Origin: Membranihabitans marinus
GTDB taxonomy: Bacteria > Bacteroidota > Bacteroidia > Chitinophagales > Saprospiraceae
Direction: 5' to 3'
Length of the DNA: 64,000 bases
NCBI RefSeq assembly: GCF_019802045.1
Contig: NZ_JAHVHU010000005.1
Coordinates: 248,001 to 312,000, forward strand
A program made the position numbers and the translations under genes. The notes below the pieces were generated by a model, which saw only the letters and a program-made list of their open reading frames with translations, made no database searches and was not told where the DNA came from. Below, one piece after another: positions 37,551-47,069 of the stretch (its first letter is position 1; each line of letters begins with the position of its first letter).

Positions 37551-37581
37551 CAAATTAAGAGATAAAAAATAGCTTGACCAA
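37551..37581 (-). promoter_or_regulatory. Promoter of acpP
   Basis: The minus strand reads TTG (37581-37579), 20 bases, then TTAATTTG (37558-37551), one mismatch from TAnnTTTG. The implied leader before the ATG at 37517 is about 28 nt. Confidence 0.55.
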
Positions 37582-37724
37582 CTTTTTACCAATCAAATTG
37601 CAGCTCTGCACCCAAAATATAAGGATTTTACCAGAAATGATCCTTATTTCAGCCAAAATATTTTGGCATTCAAAGAAAAAGAAGAATCCCAAACCGTATT
37701 ATTCAGTTCCATTTAATATTTTCT

Positions 37725-37732
37725 TACTTTTG
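37725..37732 (+). promoter_or_regulatory. TAnnTTTG promoter box of pyk
   Basis: TACTTTTG fits the -7 consensus and lies 63 bases before the pyk ATG at 37796. No clear TTG at -33. Confidence 0.5.
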
Positions 37733-37795
37733 TCCTTTTAATGTTCTCACGTAATCGCTGTCAAACAACTGCGATCTAAATTGATATATAAAATT

Positions 37796-39226
37796 ATGAA
37801 TTCTACCTTTCAAAAAACCAAAATCGTGGCTACCGTAGGACCGTCTATTGACAGCTACGAGATGCTCAAAAAATTAATACTAACCGGAGTCGATGTTTTC
37901 AGACTCAATTTTTCTCACGGAAAACACGATAACCTGACCCGGGTCATCAATACGATTCACCAGCTCAATGAAGAATTGGGGACCTACGTCAGTATTCTGG
38001 CAGATTTACAAGGTCCCAAGATTCGGGTCGGAAGATTTAAAAATGATTCCATTGATATCCAACCCGGGCAAACCATTGATTTCACCACCGAAGATGTGGA
38101 AGGTGATGAGAACATAGTTTCTATAAATTATGATCTGTTTCCGCAGGATGTCAATCCTGGTGAGCGCATTCTTTGTGACGACGGGAAGGTGGTATTCAAA
38201 GTAGTGGATACAAACAATAAGGATCGTGTAACCCTGGAAGTAGTGCACGGACATACCCTCAGCAGCAAAAAAGGAGTGAATCTTCCGGACACAAAGACCA
38301 CCTTGCCAGCACTCACTGAGAAAGATGAGCGCGACCTGGAATTCATCCTGAAACAAAAGGTTCATTGGATTGCACTGTCTTTCGTGCGAAAAGCCAGTGA
38401 TGTCGATGAATTGAAAGCACGAATCAAAGCAGCCAATCACACGGCCATGGTGATTTCAAAAATTGAAAAACCGGAAGCTGTTGAAGTTATCGATGATATT
38501 ATCGATAGTTCGGATGGTATTATGGTCGCCCGGGGCGATCTCGGCATTGAAGTTCCCATTGAGCGGCTCCCCGGCATCCAAAAAAGTATCATCAATAAAT
38601 GTATAGCCAAATCCAAACCGGTCATTGTAGCCACGCAAATGATGGATAGCATGATACATCATCCTTCACCGACTAGAGCAGAAGTGACCGATGTCGCTAA
38701 TGCTGTCTACGACGGTGCAGATGCGCTGATGCTCAGTGGAGAAACCAGTGTCGGTGACTTTCCGGTAGAGACCATCGAAATCATGACCAAGATTATCGAA
38801 GAATCAGAAAACAAACTGGTAATGGAAGGAAGACGTCCCACAGCCGTACCGGGATCAGAAACCTACTATTCGGATGTCGTATGCTACACGGCGGGCAGAA
38901 TGTCGGAAACCATCCAGGCTGATGGAATCGTCGGAATCACTTCTTCGGGTTACACCGCTTTTCGCATGAGCAGCTACCGACCGGATTGCCCCATATTAAT
39001 CTTCTCTGCACACGATCATATGCTCTGCGCACTTAATCTGGTCAGAGGCGTAAAATGCTTTAAATATGAAAAGTTCACGACCACAGATGGAACCATCGAA
39101 GATGTACTCGAAATACTTAAAAAAGAGCAGTGGGTATCACCGGGTGACGTTATAATAAATACAGGCGCTATGCCGTTGAACAAACGACTTCGAACGAACT
39201 TTTGCAAGATCACAAAGGTTGAATAA
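37796..39226 (+). CDS. pyk: Pyruvate kinase
   Basis: 476 aa from the ATG at 37796 (MNSTFQKTKIVATVGPS); a TTG at 37781 is less likely. Active-site markers: FRLNFSHG, ADLQGPKIRVG, the signature VISKIEKPEAVE with the catalytic Lys, and MVARGDLGIEVP; DALMLSGETSVGDFP follows. It makes pyruvate and ATP from phosphoenolpyruvate in the last step of glycolysis. The C-terminal allosteric domain is complete. Confidence 0.95.
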   Translation: MNSTFQKTKIVATVGPSIDSYEMLKKLILTGVDVFRLNFSHGKHDNLTRVINTIHQLNEELGTYVSILADLQGPKIRVGRFKNDSIDIQPGQTIDFTTEDVEGDENIVSINYDLFPQDVNPGERILCDDGKVVFKVVDTNNKDRVTLEVVHGHTLSSKKGVNLPDTKTTLPALTEKDERDLEFILKQKVHWIALSFVRKASDVDELKARIKAANHTAMVISKIEKPEAVEVIDDIIDSSDGIMVARGDLGIEVPIERLPGIQKSIINKCIAKSKPVIVATQMMDSMIHHPSPTRAEVTDVANAVYDGADALMLSGETSVGDFPVETIEIMTKIIEESENKLVMEGRRPTAVPGSETYYSDVVCYTAGRMSETIQADGIVGITSSGYTAFRMSSYRPDCPILIFSAHDHMLCALNLVRGVKCFKYEKFTTTDGTIEDVLEILKKEQWVSPGDVIINTGAMPLNKRLRTNFCKITKVE

Positions 39227-40934
39227 AGTAAAACACTGTGTGAAACAAATTGTAAACAAGCACATTCTGCTTTTATGCTTTATATTGTTCTACTTATCCC
39301 CTGCGGTAAGTCAGGACTTTCTTGTCCAGGATACGGAAAATGACCTCGATCGGCAGACCCGGTTTATTGAAGCTCAGGGAGAGATCATTATTGGCAACGC
39401 AGATGGCGCTATCGAAATTTACAAAAATCTGCTTAAAAAAGATGTCAACGACCATGAAGCTGCATTTTTTCTCGGGAAACTGTATCTGAACCAGAAAGAC
39501 CTGATCAACAGCATTAAATACTTTTCGCTGGCGCTGGCCAACGAAAAAGAAAATCCATGGTACTATATTTGGGCAGCGGATGCTTATCTGAAAAATGACC
39601 AGTTCGACCAGGCCACCAAGACCTTGGAAAACCTCGTGCATCAATTCCCGGATGAAAAAGAGTACTATGATCGACTCGAATACCTGTACCGGGACAGCAG
39701 ACAGTATCGAAAACAAATTAAATTGCTTGATCGGATGATCGAGCGTTTTGGTTTCCATAAAAATGATGTCTTGGGCCAGGTTCAGGCGTATGAGAATCTG
39801 GACAAGCCAGAAAAAGCCCTGGAATTGTTGACCGAGCTGTCAGAGCGTTTTCCCCGGGATTTGTTCATTCTCAATATGCTCGCCAACTATTACGAAAAAA
39901 ACGGCAACGAAGACTCAGCTTTGCAGGTCTACAAGCAAATACTTTCGGTCAATCCCAATGACAGTCGGGCCAACCTGGCTGTCGTGGAATCAAACAATCA
40001 AGACGACACTTCCGAAACTGGAAAACTTCTTGGTAAAAAGGCATTCTTTCAGAATGGCAATATTGATTTCGACACCCAGTTTAGTGAAATTCTGTCCTAC
40101 TTCCAACAGGATCTTAGCACCCTACCCGAAGATGAATTGGATGCCCTGAATCAGGTAAGTATCTGGCTCCTTCAAAGCCATCCGGACAATCCCAAAGCGC
40201 TGTCGCTGCGTGCTGATATATTGGCTCAAATGGGCATGAACGCCGAAGCGGCCGATTATTACATTCAGACCATCGAGATTCATCCGGACAATTATATGGT
40301 GTGGGAGCAACTGCTCTGGTCCTTAAAAGAGCTGCAACGGTGGGACGCACTCAACGACTACGCAGACGAAGCCACACTCTATTTTCCCAATAAAGCAGCC
40401 ATATACCTCTTTAAAGGGGAAGCAGGCTACCATTTGGGTGATGCAGAAGAAGCTGTGTTTGATCTGGAAACCTGTCAGACCTTATCCGGTCAGGATCCCG
40501 TAATGAATTCCAATGCACAGGGACTGATCGGCCTCGTCCTTTGTACCAATGATAAACCCCAAAAGGCCGATGCCGCCTTTGCGAAAGCCAGAGATATACT
40601 GGATAAAAATCCAAACATAGACTATTACGAGAGTATTTGTTTGCTGCAAAAAGGTGCTGCTGACCACGCTCTGGAGGTCATCGAAAAAGCACTTGACAAA
40701 GTTCCTCAAAAACCTGAATACCTCGTGCAAAAAGCAAAAATACTTCACCGCTCCGGTCTTTATCAAAAATCACTGGAAACACTCATCCCGTTAACTGAAA
40801 AGACCACTTACTTCCCGGTATACCAATGGATTGCTCTGAATTATAAAAAACTGAATCAAGAAGAAAATGCTCAAAAATATCATAAGATGGCAGAAAAATA
40901 TGGTGCCCCGCTTCAGACTCAGATCAGCAATTAA
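39219..40934 (+). CDS. Exported TPR-repeat protein
   Basis: 571 aa if the TTG at 39219 is used (overlapping the pyk stop); a GTG at 39240 is an equally good start. A signal peptide (HILLLCFILFYLSPAVSQ) precedes at least eight tetratricopeptide-like repeats, e.g. AAFFLGKLYLNQKDLINSIKYF-type pairs and LNMLANYYEKNGNEDSALQVYKQI-type units. It is a periplasmic scaffold of unknown partner. It runs into a DUF4292 lipoprotein gene with a 68-bp overlap, and the order TPR-DUF4292-EnvC-like is found in other Bacteroidota, suggesting an envelope role. Confidence 0.82.
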   Translation: MNKVKHCVKQIVNKHILLLCFILFYLSPAVSQDFLVQDTENDLDRQTRFIEAQGEIIIGNADGAIEIYKNLLKKDVNDHEAAFFLGKLYLNQKDLINSIKYFSLALANEKENPWYYIWAADAYLKNDQFDQATKTLENLVHQFPDEKEYYDRLEYLYRDSRQYRKQIKLLDRMIERFGFHKNDVLGQVQAYENLDKPEKALELLTELSERFPRDLFILNMLANYYEKNGNEDSALQVYKQILSVNPNDSRANLAVVESNNQDDTSETGKLLGKKAFFQNGNIDFDTQFSEILSYFQQDLSTLPEDELDALNQVSIWLLQSHPDNPKALSLRADILAQMGMNAEAADYYIQTIEIHPDNYMVWEQLLWSLKELQRWDALNDYADEATLYFPNKAAIYLFKGEAGYHLGDAEEAVFDLETCQTLSGQDPVMNSNAQGLIGLVLCTNDKPQKADAAFAKARDILDKNPNIDYYESICLLQKGAADHALEVIEKALDKVPQKPEYLVQKAKILHRSGLYQKSLETLIPLTEKTTYFPVYQWIALNYKKLNQEENAQKYHKMAEKYGAPLQTQISN

Positions 40935-41703
40935 TCCGCCTTTCAGGGGAATTTATTATTTGGCACTCGCAGTGTTGATGGTGTCTCTTATGGGGTGTAG
41001 TGGATCCAAAAAACTGAGCGGTGGAAAAAAAGAATTTGAACCAACCGTCTTAAATTCTTTTTTTAATCAGCTGGGCGTCATTGAAATGAAAGGGAAGCTA
41101 AAGGTCTCCATGACAGAAAGTGGAACCAGTTACAATGCTAATCTGACTGTCCGGGAAAAAGAAGATAAGATTTGGTTTATCGTCCGGTTCTTGGGCATTG
41201 AATTTTTCAGAGGATTGATCGATCACGAGCGCATTCAGGTTCTTGACCGCAATAACAAAGAACACCTGACAGCCACCTGGTCCGAGCTGCAAAATGCATA
41301 CAGTAAAGACCTTTCTTATGAGACCTTTCGCAATCTGTTACTCGGAAATCCGTTTTTAGTTAAGGGCGCTAATTATGGATATTTTAAAAAAGACGGCGTT
41401 TACGAATATGATTATACCACGGAGGCCTCGCATTTGCTAATCAGCATATTATTTAATAAACGAATTAAGCAGACCATATGGGTACTCGAAAACGACAAGA
41501 TTGCCATCGAAGCGAATTACGAGCAATACGATAGTCCCACTTTAAAAAATATTCCGTATTTTCGCCAATACATTGTGTATTTTCATAATATACAACCCAT
41601 TAATATACAGATGGAAATTAAAAATTACAGCTTTGATGATAGCATTACCACACCTTTCGAAGTTCCGGATCGTTACACTCATTTTGGTTTGCTTACTAAG
41701 TAG
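40867..41703 (+). CDS. DUF4292 lipoprotein
   Basis: 278 aa from 40867, or 267 aa from the ATG at 40900. The lipobox VSLMGC gives Cys44 (Cys33 with the later start). The mature protein is a LolA/LolB-like beta sheet: MKGKLKVSMTESGTSYNANLTVREKEDKIWF, read here in its parts MKGKLKVSM and NLTVREKEDKIWF, then FLGIEFFRGLIDHERIQVLD. Family members are confined to Bacteroidota; a role in lipoprotein handling is only suggested by the fold. It overlaps both neighbours by 68 bp, implying coupled translation. Confidence 0.83.
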   Translation: MLKNIIRWQKNMVPRFRLRSAINPPFRGIYYLALAVLMVSLMGCSGSKKLSGGKKEFEPTVLNSFFNQLGVIEMKGKLKVSMTESGTSYNANLTVREKEDKIWFIVRFLGIEFFRGLIDHERIQVLDRNNKEHLTATWSELQNAYSKDLSYETFRNLLLGNPFLVKGANYGYFKKDGVYEYDYTTEASHLLISILFNKRIKQTIWVLENDKIAIEANYEQYDSPTLKNIPYFRQYIVYFHNIQPINIQMEIKNYSFDDSITTPFEVPDRYTHFGLLTK

Positions 41704-42820
41704 TCACCTCGTTGCTCAAGAGGTTCAAAAACTGGAAACGGAACGGGATCGGCTCATCTCAGAAATCAAAGAGACCAATAAGCTGCTCAAGCTCAATCAG
41801 AAGCGGTCCGGAAACATCAGTCACCAGTACCAGTTGATCCAAAACCAAATCCAAAACCGGGAAAAACTCATCCGGACCTATACTCATGAAATAAATGAAC
41901 TGGATCGGGAAATGAGTACTTTAACCTCGGAGATCAAAAATGGTGAACAAAAACTCAGTCGCATCCAAAAGGAGTACGGTCAACTGCTCTATCAGATGCA
42001 TCGTTCTGATTTGGTACAGAATAAACTCTTGTTACTACTTTCCTCTGCATCCTTTAACCAGGCTTTTGTACGATGGCAATACTTCCGGCAGGTATCTTCC
42101 TATAGGAAATCCCAAAAAGAAGAAATCGAAGGGTTACAACGCAGCTTGGAAGCCAAACGAACTTCGTTACAAGAAAAGAAAGTGGCAGTTATTCAGCGTA
42201 AAAAAGACAAAGAGTCTCAAAAAACAGATCTAGCGGCCGAACTTAAAAAACAAGACCGTGTCTTAAAAGAACTAAGCGCAAACATCGGAAGCTTACGAAA
42301 AGAAATCACCCGAAAGGAACGTCAAAGAGAAGCCCTCAACAAAAAAATTGCCGCTTTGATTTCTGAAAAAACCAAATCGATGCCCGCCAGCCCGGCGGTC
42401 ACGGCCCTATCGAGTAATTTCGAGAAAAATAAAGGAAAGCTCCCCTGGCCAACCAATCAGGGCATTATTATTAAGAAGTTTGGACAACAGAATCACCCGC
42501 TGCTCAAAAACATCAAAATAGAAAATGATGGTATCGATATTCAGGTTGATCCCGGTTCCACCATCCGATCGATTTTTGACGGTACCGTTGTCAAAGCTAT
42601 TTATGTCGGTGAATTTAATATGGTTGTTGTGGTGAACCACGGATCATATTTTTCCGTATATTCAAACCTCAAGGAAGTCTATGTCAGTGAGAACCAAAAA
42701 GTCAGCAGAGCAGACCCCATTGGTGTCGTTGGTGAAAACAGAGCGGGCCTTCCTGTGTTGCATTTTGAATTATGGAAGAATATGAAACCTCAAAATCCGG
42801 CAAACTGGATTGTCCAATGA
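41636..42820 (+). CDS. EnvC-like murein hydrolase activator
   Basis: 394 aa from the ATG at 41636, which gives a signal peptide (FRIVTLILVCLLSSHLVAQ). Residues ~28-260 form a long coiled coil (KLETERDRLISEIKETNKLL; KSQKEEIEGLQRSLEAKRTSL parts), and the C-terminal domain is LytM/M23-like. Metal ligands are degenerate: the usual HxGIDI reads NDGIDI and the HxH before FE reads VLHFE. Like EnvC it is therefore predicted to activate amidases rather than cut peptidoglycan itself. Overlaps the DUF4292 gene by 68 bp. Confidence 0.83.
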   Translation: MIALPHLSKFRIVTLILVCLLSSHLVAQEVQKLETERDRLISEIKETNKLLKLNQKRSGNISHQYQLIQNQIQNREKLIRTYTHEINELDREMSTLTSEIKNGEQKLSRIQKEYGQLLYQMHRSDLVQNKLLLLLSSASFNQAFVRWQYFRQVSSYRKSQKEEIEGLQRSLEAKRTSLQEKKVAVIQRKKDKESQKTDLAAELKKQDRVLKELSANIGSLRKEITRKERQREALNKKIAALISEKTKSMPASPAVTALSSNFEKNKGKLPWPTNQGIIIKKFGQQNHPLLKNIKIENDGIDIQVDPGSTIRSIFDGTVVKAIYVGEFNMVVVVNHGSYFSVYSNLKEVYVSENQKVSRADPIGVVGENRAGLPVLHFELWKNMKPQNPANWIVQ

Positions 42821-42851
42821 TAGATAACACACTAAAACAAAGCGCCATACT

Positions 42852-44063
42852 ATGACCAATGACTGGAATATAAGCAGCAATGACCAATCGACTTTTCTTG
42901 ATCAGGAAGAAACAGCCGTTTTGGTTGGGCTCGTCACCAAGGAGGAAGATGAAGTCACGGCGAATGAGTATCTCGATGAGTTGGAGTTTTTAGCACTAAC
43001 TGCCGGAGCGACCACCAAAGCCCGATTCACCCAAAAAGTAAATCACCCGGATTCAAAATATTTTATAGGTAGCGGTAAAGCGCAGGAAATAAAAGAGTAT
43101 GTGGATGCCCATGATATCGATCTGGTCATTTTTGATGATGACCTTAGTCCATCACAGGCCCAGAATCTCGAACGAAAAATAAAGGTCAAGATAATTGATC
43201 GTTCCAATCTGATTCTGGACATTTTTGCAAATCATGCCCAAAGTGCTCAGGCCCGTACCCAAGTAGAACTCGCTCAAATGCAATATCTGCTTCCGCGGTT
43301 GCGCGGATTGTGGACCCACCTGGAACGACAACAAGGTGGTATAGGAACCCGAGGACCGGGTGAAAAAGAGATTGAAACGGATCGCCGAATCGTACGAGAT
43401 AAGATTAAAAAACTACAAGATCGTCTGGAAAAACTGGAACTCCAAAGTGAAACCCGACGAAAAAACCGGGGCCAATATATCCGGGTCGCTTTTGTGGGAT
43501 ACACCAACGTCGGAAAATCCTCCCTGATGAATCGTTTGAGTAAATCTGATGTATTGGAGGAGAATAAGCTGTTCGCCACCCTGGATACTACGGTCCGAAA
43601 GGTAGTTTTTGGCAGGATGCCTTTTCTGATGTCAGATACAGTGGGTTTCATCCGAAAGCTCCCTCACCATTTGGTTGAAAGTTTTAAGTCAACCCTGGAG
43701 GAAACCAAAGAAAGCGACATCCTTATTCACGTGGTGGATCTGTCGCACCCGTCCTATGAAGAACAAATAGAGACCGTACAGCAGACCTTAGCGTCATTGG
43801 GTGTAGAACAAAAACCAATTCTGATGGTCTTTAATAAGCTGGATCTCTACAGAAAAAAATTCTTCGATGATTTACTCACCGAATCAGAGAAAGATGCGCT
43901 GGTCAACGAACTCCGTGAAAGTCTGGATAAAAAATATGAAGGCCAGATTGTGATGGTTTCTGCGCGCACCAAAGAAAACCTTCAGACATTGCGGGACATG
44001 CTCAGTGGAATGATTGAAACGAAATACAAAGAAAGATACCCCTACAAAGCTAAATACTGGTAG
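42852..44063 (+). CDS. hflX: Ribosome-associated GTPase HflX
   Basis: 403 aa. The HflX N-domain has YFIGSGKAQEI and VIFDDDLSPSQAQNLE, the Gly-rich linker is GGIGTRGPGEKEIETDRR, and the G domain has GYTNVGKSS (G1), DTVGFIRKLPHHLVESFKSTLEE (here DTVGFI marks G3) and NKLD (G4). It splits or rescues stalled 70S ribosomes, notably after heat stress. It starts 31 bp after the EnvC-like gene, and the M29 peptidase follows 4 bp later. Confidence 0.95.
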   Translation: MTNDWNISSNDQSTFLDQEETAVLVGLVTKEEDEVTANEYLDELEFLALTAGATTKARFTQKVNHPDSKYFIGSGKAQEIKEYVDAHDIDLVIFDDDLSPSQAQNLERKIKVKIIDRSNLILDIFANHAQSAQARTQVELAQMQYLLPRLRGLWTHLERQQGGIGTRGPGEKEIETDRRIVRDKIKKLQDRLEKLELQSETRRKNRGQYIRVAFVGYTNVGKSSLMNRLSKSDVLEENKLFATLDTTVRKVVFGRMPFLMSDTVGFIRKLPHHLVESFKSTLEETKESDILIHVVDLSHPSYEEQIETVQQTLASLGVEQKPILMVFNKLDLYRKKFFDDLLTESEKDALVNELRESLDKKYEGQIVMVSARTKENLQTLRDMLSGMIETKYKERYPYKAKYW

Positions 44064-44067
44064 TAAC

Positions 44068-45159
44068 ATGGAAAGTAAATACGCCGAATTATTACTTAAT
44101 TATTGCCTGGAGGTGAAGAAAGGGGATCGTTTATTCGTTCAATCCACCTTTCTGGCAGAACCCCTGCTTAAAGAAATTTACCGGATTGGGACACGATTGG
44201 GCGCATTGGTCGAGTTTGATCTGGCGCTCGAAGGCCAATCCAAGATATTTTTTGATGAAGCGGATGACGAACTTCTTCGCATGGTCTCCCCTGTCCAGGA
44301 ATATCGATACCGTCATTACGATAAATACCTGAGCATTCGGGCGCCGTACAATTTATCAGAAGATAAATCAATATCAGGTGCTAAGCTCAAAATTCGCAAG
44401 CAGGCGCTGCAACCCATCCATACCTTGTATTTCCAACGAACAGCAGATCAGACCATGGACCGGTGTTTGTGCCAGTACCCTACCCAAGCGGCCGCACAAG
44501 CAGCAGAAATGTCGTTGGACGAATACCGCCAGTTTGTATTCCAGGCGTGCAGGCTCTATGATGCTAATCCAACTGAATCATGGCTCAAAGTGCGTAAGAA
44601 TCAGCAACGTGTTACCGATTTACTCAATCGCTCAGAATTTATCCAATACCAGGGACCACACATCGATCTTTCATTTTCATGCAAAGGCCGACCATGGATC
44701 AACTCGGATGGGCGGGCGAACATGCCTTCGGGAGAAATTTTCACGGCGCCGGTCGATGACTCCACACAAGGAACAGTTTATTTTACCCATCCGGCCATTT
44801 ACAGAGGACAAGAGGTCTCGGGCATTTCACTAACGTTTGAAGACGGATACATCACAGCATGGTCTGCAGAAAAAGGACAAGCTGTACTTGATGATGTATT
44901 TGAGATTGAGGGCGCTCGTCGTCTGGGAGAAGCTGCCATTGGGAACAATTATCAGATTCAGCAAATGACCAAAAACATTTTGTTTGATGAAAAAATCGGC
45001 GGCACCATCCATCTTGCAGTGGGTCAAGCTTATTTACAAAACAATGGGATAAATAAATCTTCCATCCACTGGGACATGATCACTGACATGTCCACAGACA
45101 GCCGAATCCTTGCCGATGGTAAAACAATTTATGAGAATGGTCATTTTATCATTCAGTAA
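44068..45159 (+). CDS. M29 family aminopeptidase
   Basis: 363 aa from the ATG at 44068 (MESKYAELLLNYC), 4 bp after hflX; the frame from 44014 overlaps hflX and is unlikely. It belongs to the thermophilic aminopeptidase (AmpS/AmpT) family. The metal-site residues are seen in MPSGEIFTAP (Glu), GTIHLAVGQAY (His) and SSIHWDMI (His, Asp). It removes N-terminal residues from peptides in the cytosol. Specificity cannot be read from the sequence. Confidence 0.88.
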   Translation: MESKYAELLLNYCLEVKKGDRLFVQSTFLAEPLLKEIYRIGTRLGALVEFDLALEGQSKIFFDEADDELLRMVSPVQEYRYRHYDKYLSIRAPYNLSEDKSISGAKLKIRKQALQPIHTLYFQRTADQTMDRCLCQYPTQAAAQAAEMSLDEYRQFVFQACRLYDANPTESWLKVRKNQQRVTDLLNRSEFIQYQGPHIDLSFSCKGRPWINSDGRANMPSGEIFTAPVDDSTQGTVYFTHPAIYRGQEVSGISLTFEDGYITAWSAEKGQAVLDDVFEIEGARRLGEAAIGNNYQIQQMTKNILFDEKIGGTIHLAVGQAYLQNNGINKSSIHWDMITDMSTDSRILADGKTIYENGHFIIQ

Positions 45160-45191
45160 CACAATCTCAATTACGAAATAAGATCAGGTCA

Positions 45192-46685
45192 ATGAAAAAA
45201 TACGAAAAATACCCCCTTTATATCAATAACAGCCTCCATCGGAAAAAAGAAAAGTTCGAACCCTTAAAGGCGCCCCACGTGGGGATGTATGTCTGTGGTC
45301 CAACGGTATACAATGATGTCCATTTGGGCAATTGCCGAACCTTTGTCAGTTTTGATGTCATGTACCGCTACCTCATGCACCTGGGGTACCAAGTTCGGTA
45401 TATCCGAAATATAACCGATGTGGGTCACCTGATGGATACCGGGGAAGATAAAATGGCAGAACGGGCCCGACTCGAACAGTTAGAGCCAATGGAAATAGCT
45501 CAAAAATACACGCGCCGGTTTCACCATATTATGTCATTGATGAATACCCTGCCGCCATCCATAGAGCCGGCAGCCTCAGGTCATATCCCAGAACAAATAC
45601 AAATGGTTCAAGCCATTCTGGACAATGGTCTGGCTTATGAGGTGAATGGTTCGGTCTATTTTGACACGAAAAAATACAACGAGGAATCGGGTAATTACGG
45701 CCAATTATCAGGCCGGGTACTGGAAGAACTGTTTTCAGAAACGCGTACGCTTAAAAACCAGGATGAAAAGCGAGATCCGGCAGATTTTGCAATTTGGATG
45801 AAAGCGACTGATGGTCACATCATGAAATGGCGATCCCCCTGGTCAAAGGGCTTTCCAGGCTGGCACCTTGAATGTTCAGCCATGAGTACTAAATACCTGG
45901 GAAAAACTTTTGACATCCATGGCGGAGGCGCCGATCTGAAGTTTCCGCACCATGAGAATGAGATTGCTCAAAATGTGGGCGCCTGTAAAGTTGCACCAGC
46001 CAATTACTGGATCCATACCAACATGTTGCTCATGAATGGGAAAAAGATGTCAAAAAGCGACGGCAATACCATCACCCCGGAAGAATTAATGGATGGCAAC
46101 AACGAACATGTCAGTCAGGGGTATGATCCGATGACCATTCGTTTTTTCTTTTTGCAGGCCCACTACTCCAGCACATTGGATCTTTCCGATCATGCCCTGC
46201 AAGCTGCATCCAAGGGTTATCAAAGGCTAATGAATGCCCTTAAAATCGCAAAAAACCTGCGACCTGAAGACTATCCGGCCCAAGGTGACGCGGAACTGGA
46301 TGATAAAATCCAGGATCAACATGATCGTTGTTACTTGGAAATGAGTAATGACTTTAATACTGCGAAGACCCTGGCCGTTCTTTTCGAAATGGCCGGAGTA
46401 TTAAATGATATTGACAGCGGACAGATCAAAACAAAACAAATATCTTCTGAAGCGATTAAAATGCTCACAAACACCTTTACCGTCTTTCTGGAAGATGTTT
46501 TGGGCCTGGAAAAGGTGCAGGAGTCCAGTAGTAAACTGGATGATGTGATGCAGATCTTACTCGAGATCCGACAGACTGCACGAGCCGAAAAAAATTGGGC
46601 CCTGTCCGATCAGGTCCGGGATCAGCTGGCTGAAGCGGGAATAAAGATCAAAGACAGTAAAGAAGGTACTTCCTACAGCCTCTGA
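45192..46685 (+). CDS. cysS: Cysteinyl-tRNA synthetase
   Basis: 497 aa, class I synthetase. The zinc Cys sits in [11 protein letters not shown], the HIGH-type motif is HLGN, the second zinc region is [10 protein letters not shown] with [15 protein letters not shown], and the KMSKS loop is [11 protein letters not shown]. It charges tRNA-Cys. It is the last plus-strand gene of the segment; the bidirectional hairpin at 46984-47016 lies beyond the intervening repeat. Confidence 0.96.
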   Translation: MKKYEKYPLYINNSLHRKKEKFEPLKAPHVGMYVCGPTVYNDVHLGNCRTFVSFDVMYRYLMHLGYQVRYIRNITDVGHLMDTGEDKMAERARLEQLEPMEIAQKYTRRFHHIMSLMNTLPPSIEPAASGHIPEQIQMVQAILDNGLAYEVNGSVYFDTKKYNEESGNYGQLSGRVLEELFSETRTLKNQDEKRDPADFAIWMKATDGHIMKWRSPWSKGFPGWHLECSAMSTKYLGKTFDIHGGGADLKFPHHENEIAQNVGACKVAPANYWIHTNMLLMNGKKMSKSDGNTITPEELMDGNNEHVSQGYDPMTIRFFFLQAHYSSTLDLSDHALQAASKGYQRLMNALKIAKNLRPEDYPAQGDAELDDKIQDQHDRCYLEMSNDFNTAKTLAVLFEMAGVLNDIDSGQIKTKQISSEAIKMLTNTFTVFLEDVLGLEKVQESSSKLDDVMQILLEIRQTARAEKNWALSDQVRDQLAEAGIKIKDSKEGTSYSL

Positions 46686-46750
46686 TCATAGATTTCTGGG
46701 CTTTTAAGAGTTATCAGATGTTGAGAAAAATTATTCTTTGAGCAGGTTTA
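46686..46750. other. Start of the cysS-rpoC intergenic region
   Basis: The 384-bp gap between the convergent cysS and rpoC genes holds no gene. It contains the dispersed element copy B, about 110 bp of unremarkable sequence (46872-46983), and the terminator before rpoC. Nothing is seen in these first 65 bases. Confidence 0.6.
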
Positions 46751-46871
46751 ACCCGCTTTATTCACCATGTCAATCTGGTGTGATGCATAATTTACAGTAC
46801 ATCAATTCTTAATTTCCAAAATTGGTCATATTACATAGCCCAATTTAGGGTGACCTTTGATTTGCGGGCTA
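46751..46871 (+). repeat. Dispersed element, copy B
   Basis: About 119 bp bounded by CCCGC (46752-46756) and GCGGG (46864-46868), aligning end to end with copy A at 21901. The first 24 bases (from CCCGCTTTATTCACC) also match a minus-strand segment ending at 62868 with about three differences. A stem CACCA/TGGTG replaces the different stem seen at the same place in copy A. Non-coding; lies after cysS, as copy A lies after purN. Confidence 0.7.
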
Positions 46872-46983
46872 ACAGCTAAACTCCGATGCCAAGAGTTATT
46901 GCGAGGCATGTCTTGCTTCTTGACGCCTGACAGAAGGAAGAGTTGATCAACGCTTAATCAGAAGACGTATTAACCCAAAATAA

Positions 46984-47016
46984 AAAACCCGGTTCATGTT
47001 GCCAGAACCGGGTTTT
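46984..47016. terminator. Bidirectional terminator between cysS and rpoC
   Basis: AAAACCCGGTTC (46984-46995) pairs perfectly with GAACCGGGTTTT (47005-47016) around a 9-nt loop. T-rich bases follow the stem on both strands, so it can end the rpoBC operon from the right and cysS from the left. Confidence 0.9.
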
Positions 47017-47069
47017 GTATTTTAAGGGAATGAAAATCCCACTAATCTCTCATTGAAGCACCTAAGCAA

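Noticed and set aside
46872-46983. Possible gene or RNA between copy B and the rpoC terminator
   Set aside because: No open frame of note, no promoter box and no stable nested helices were found.
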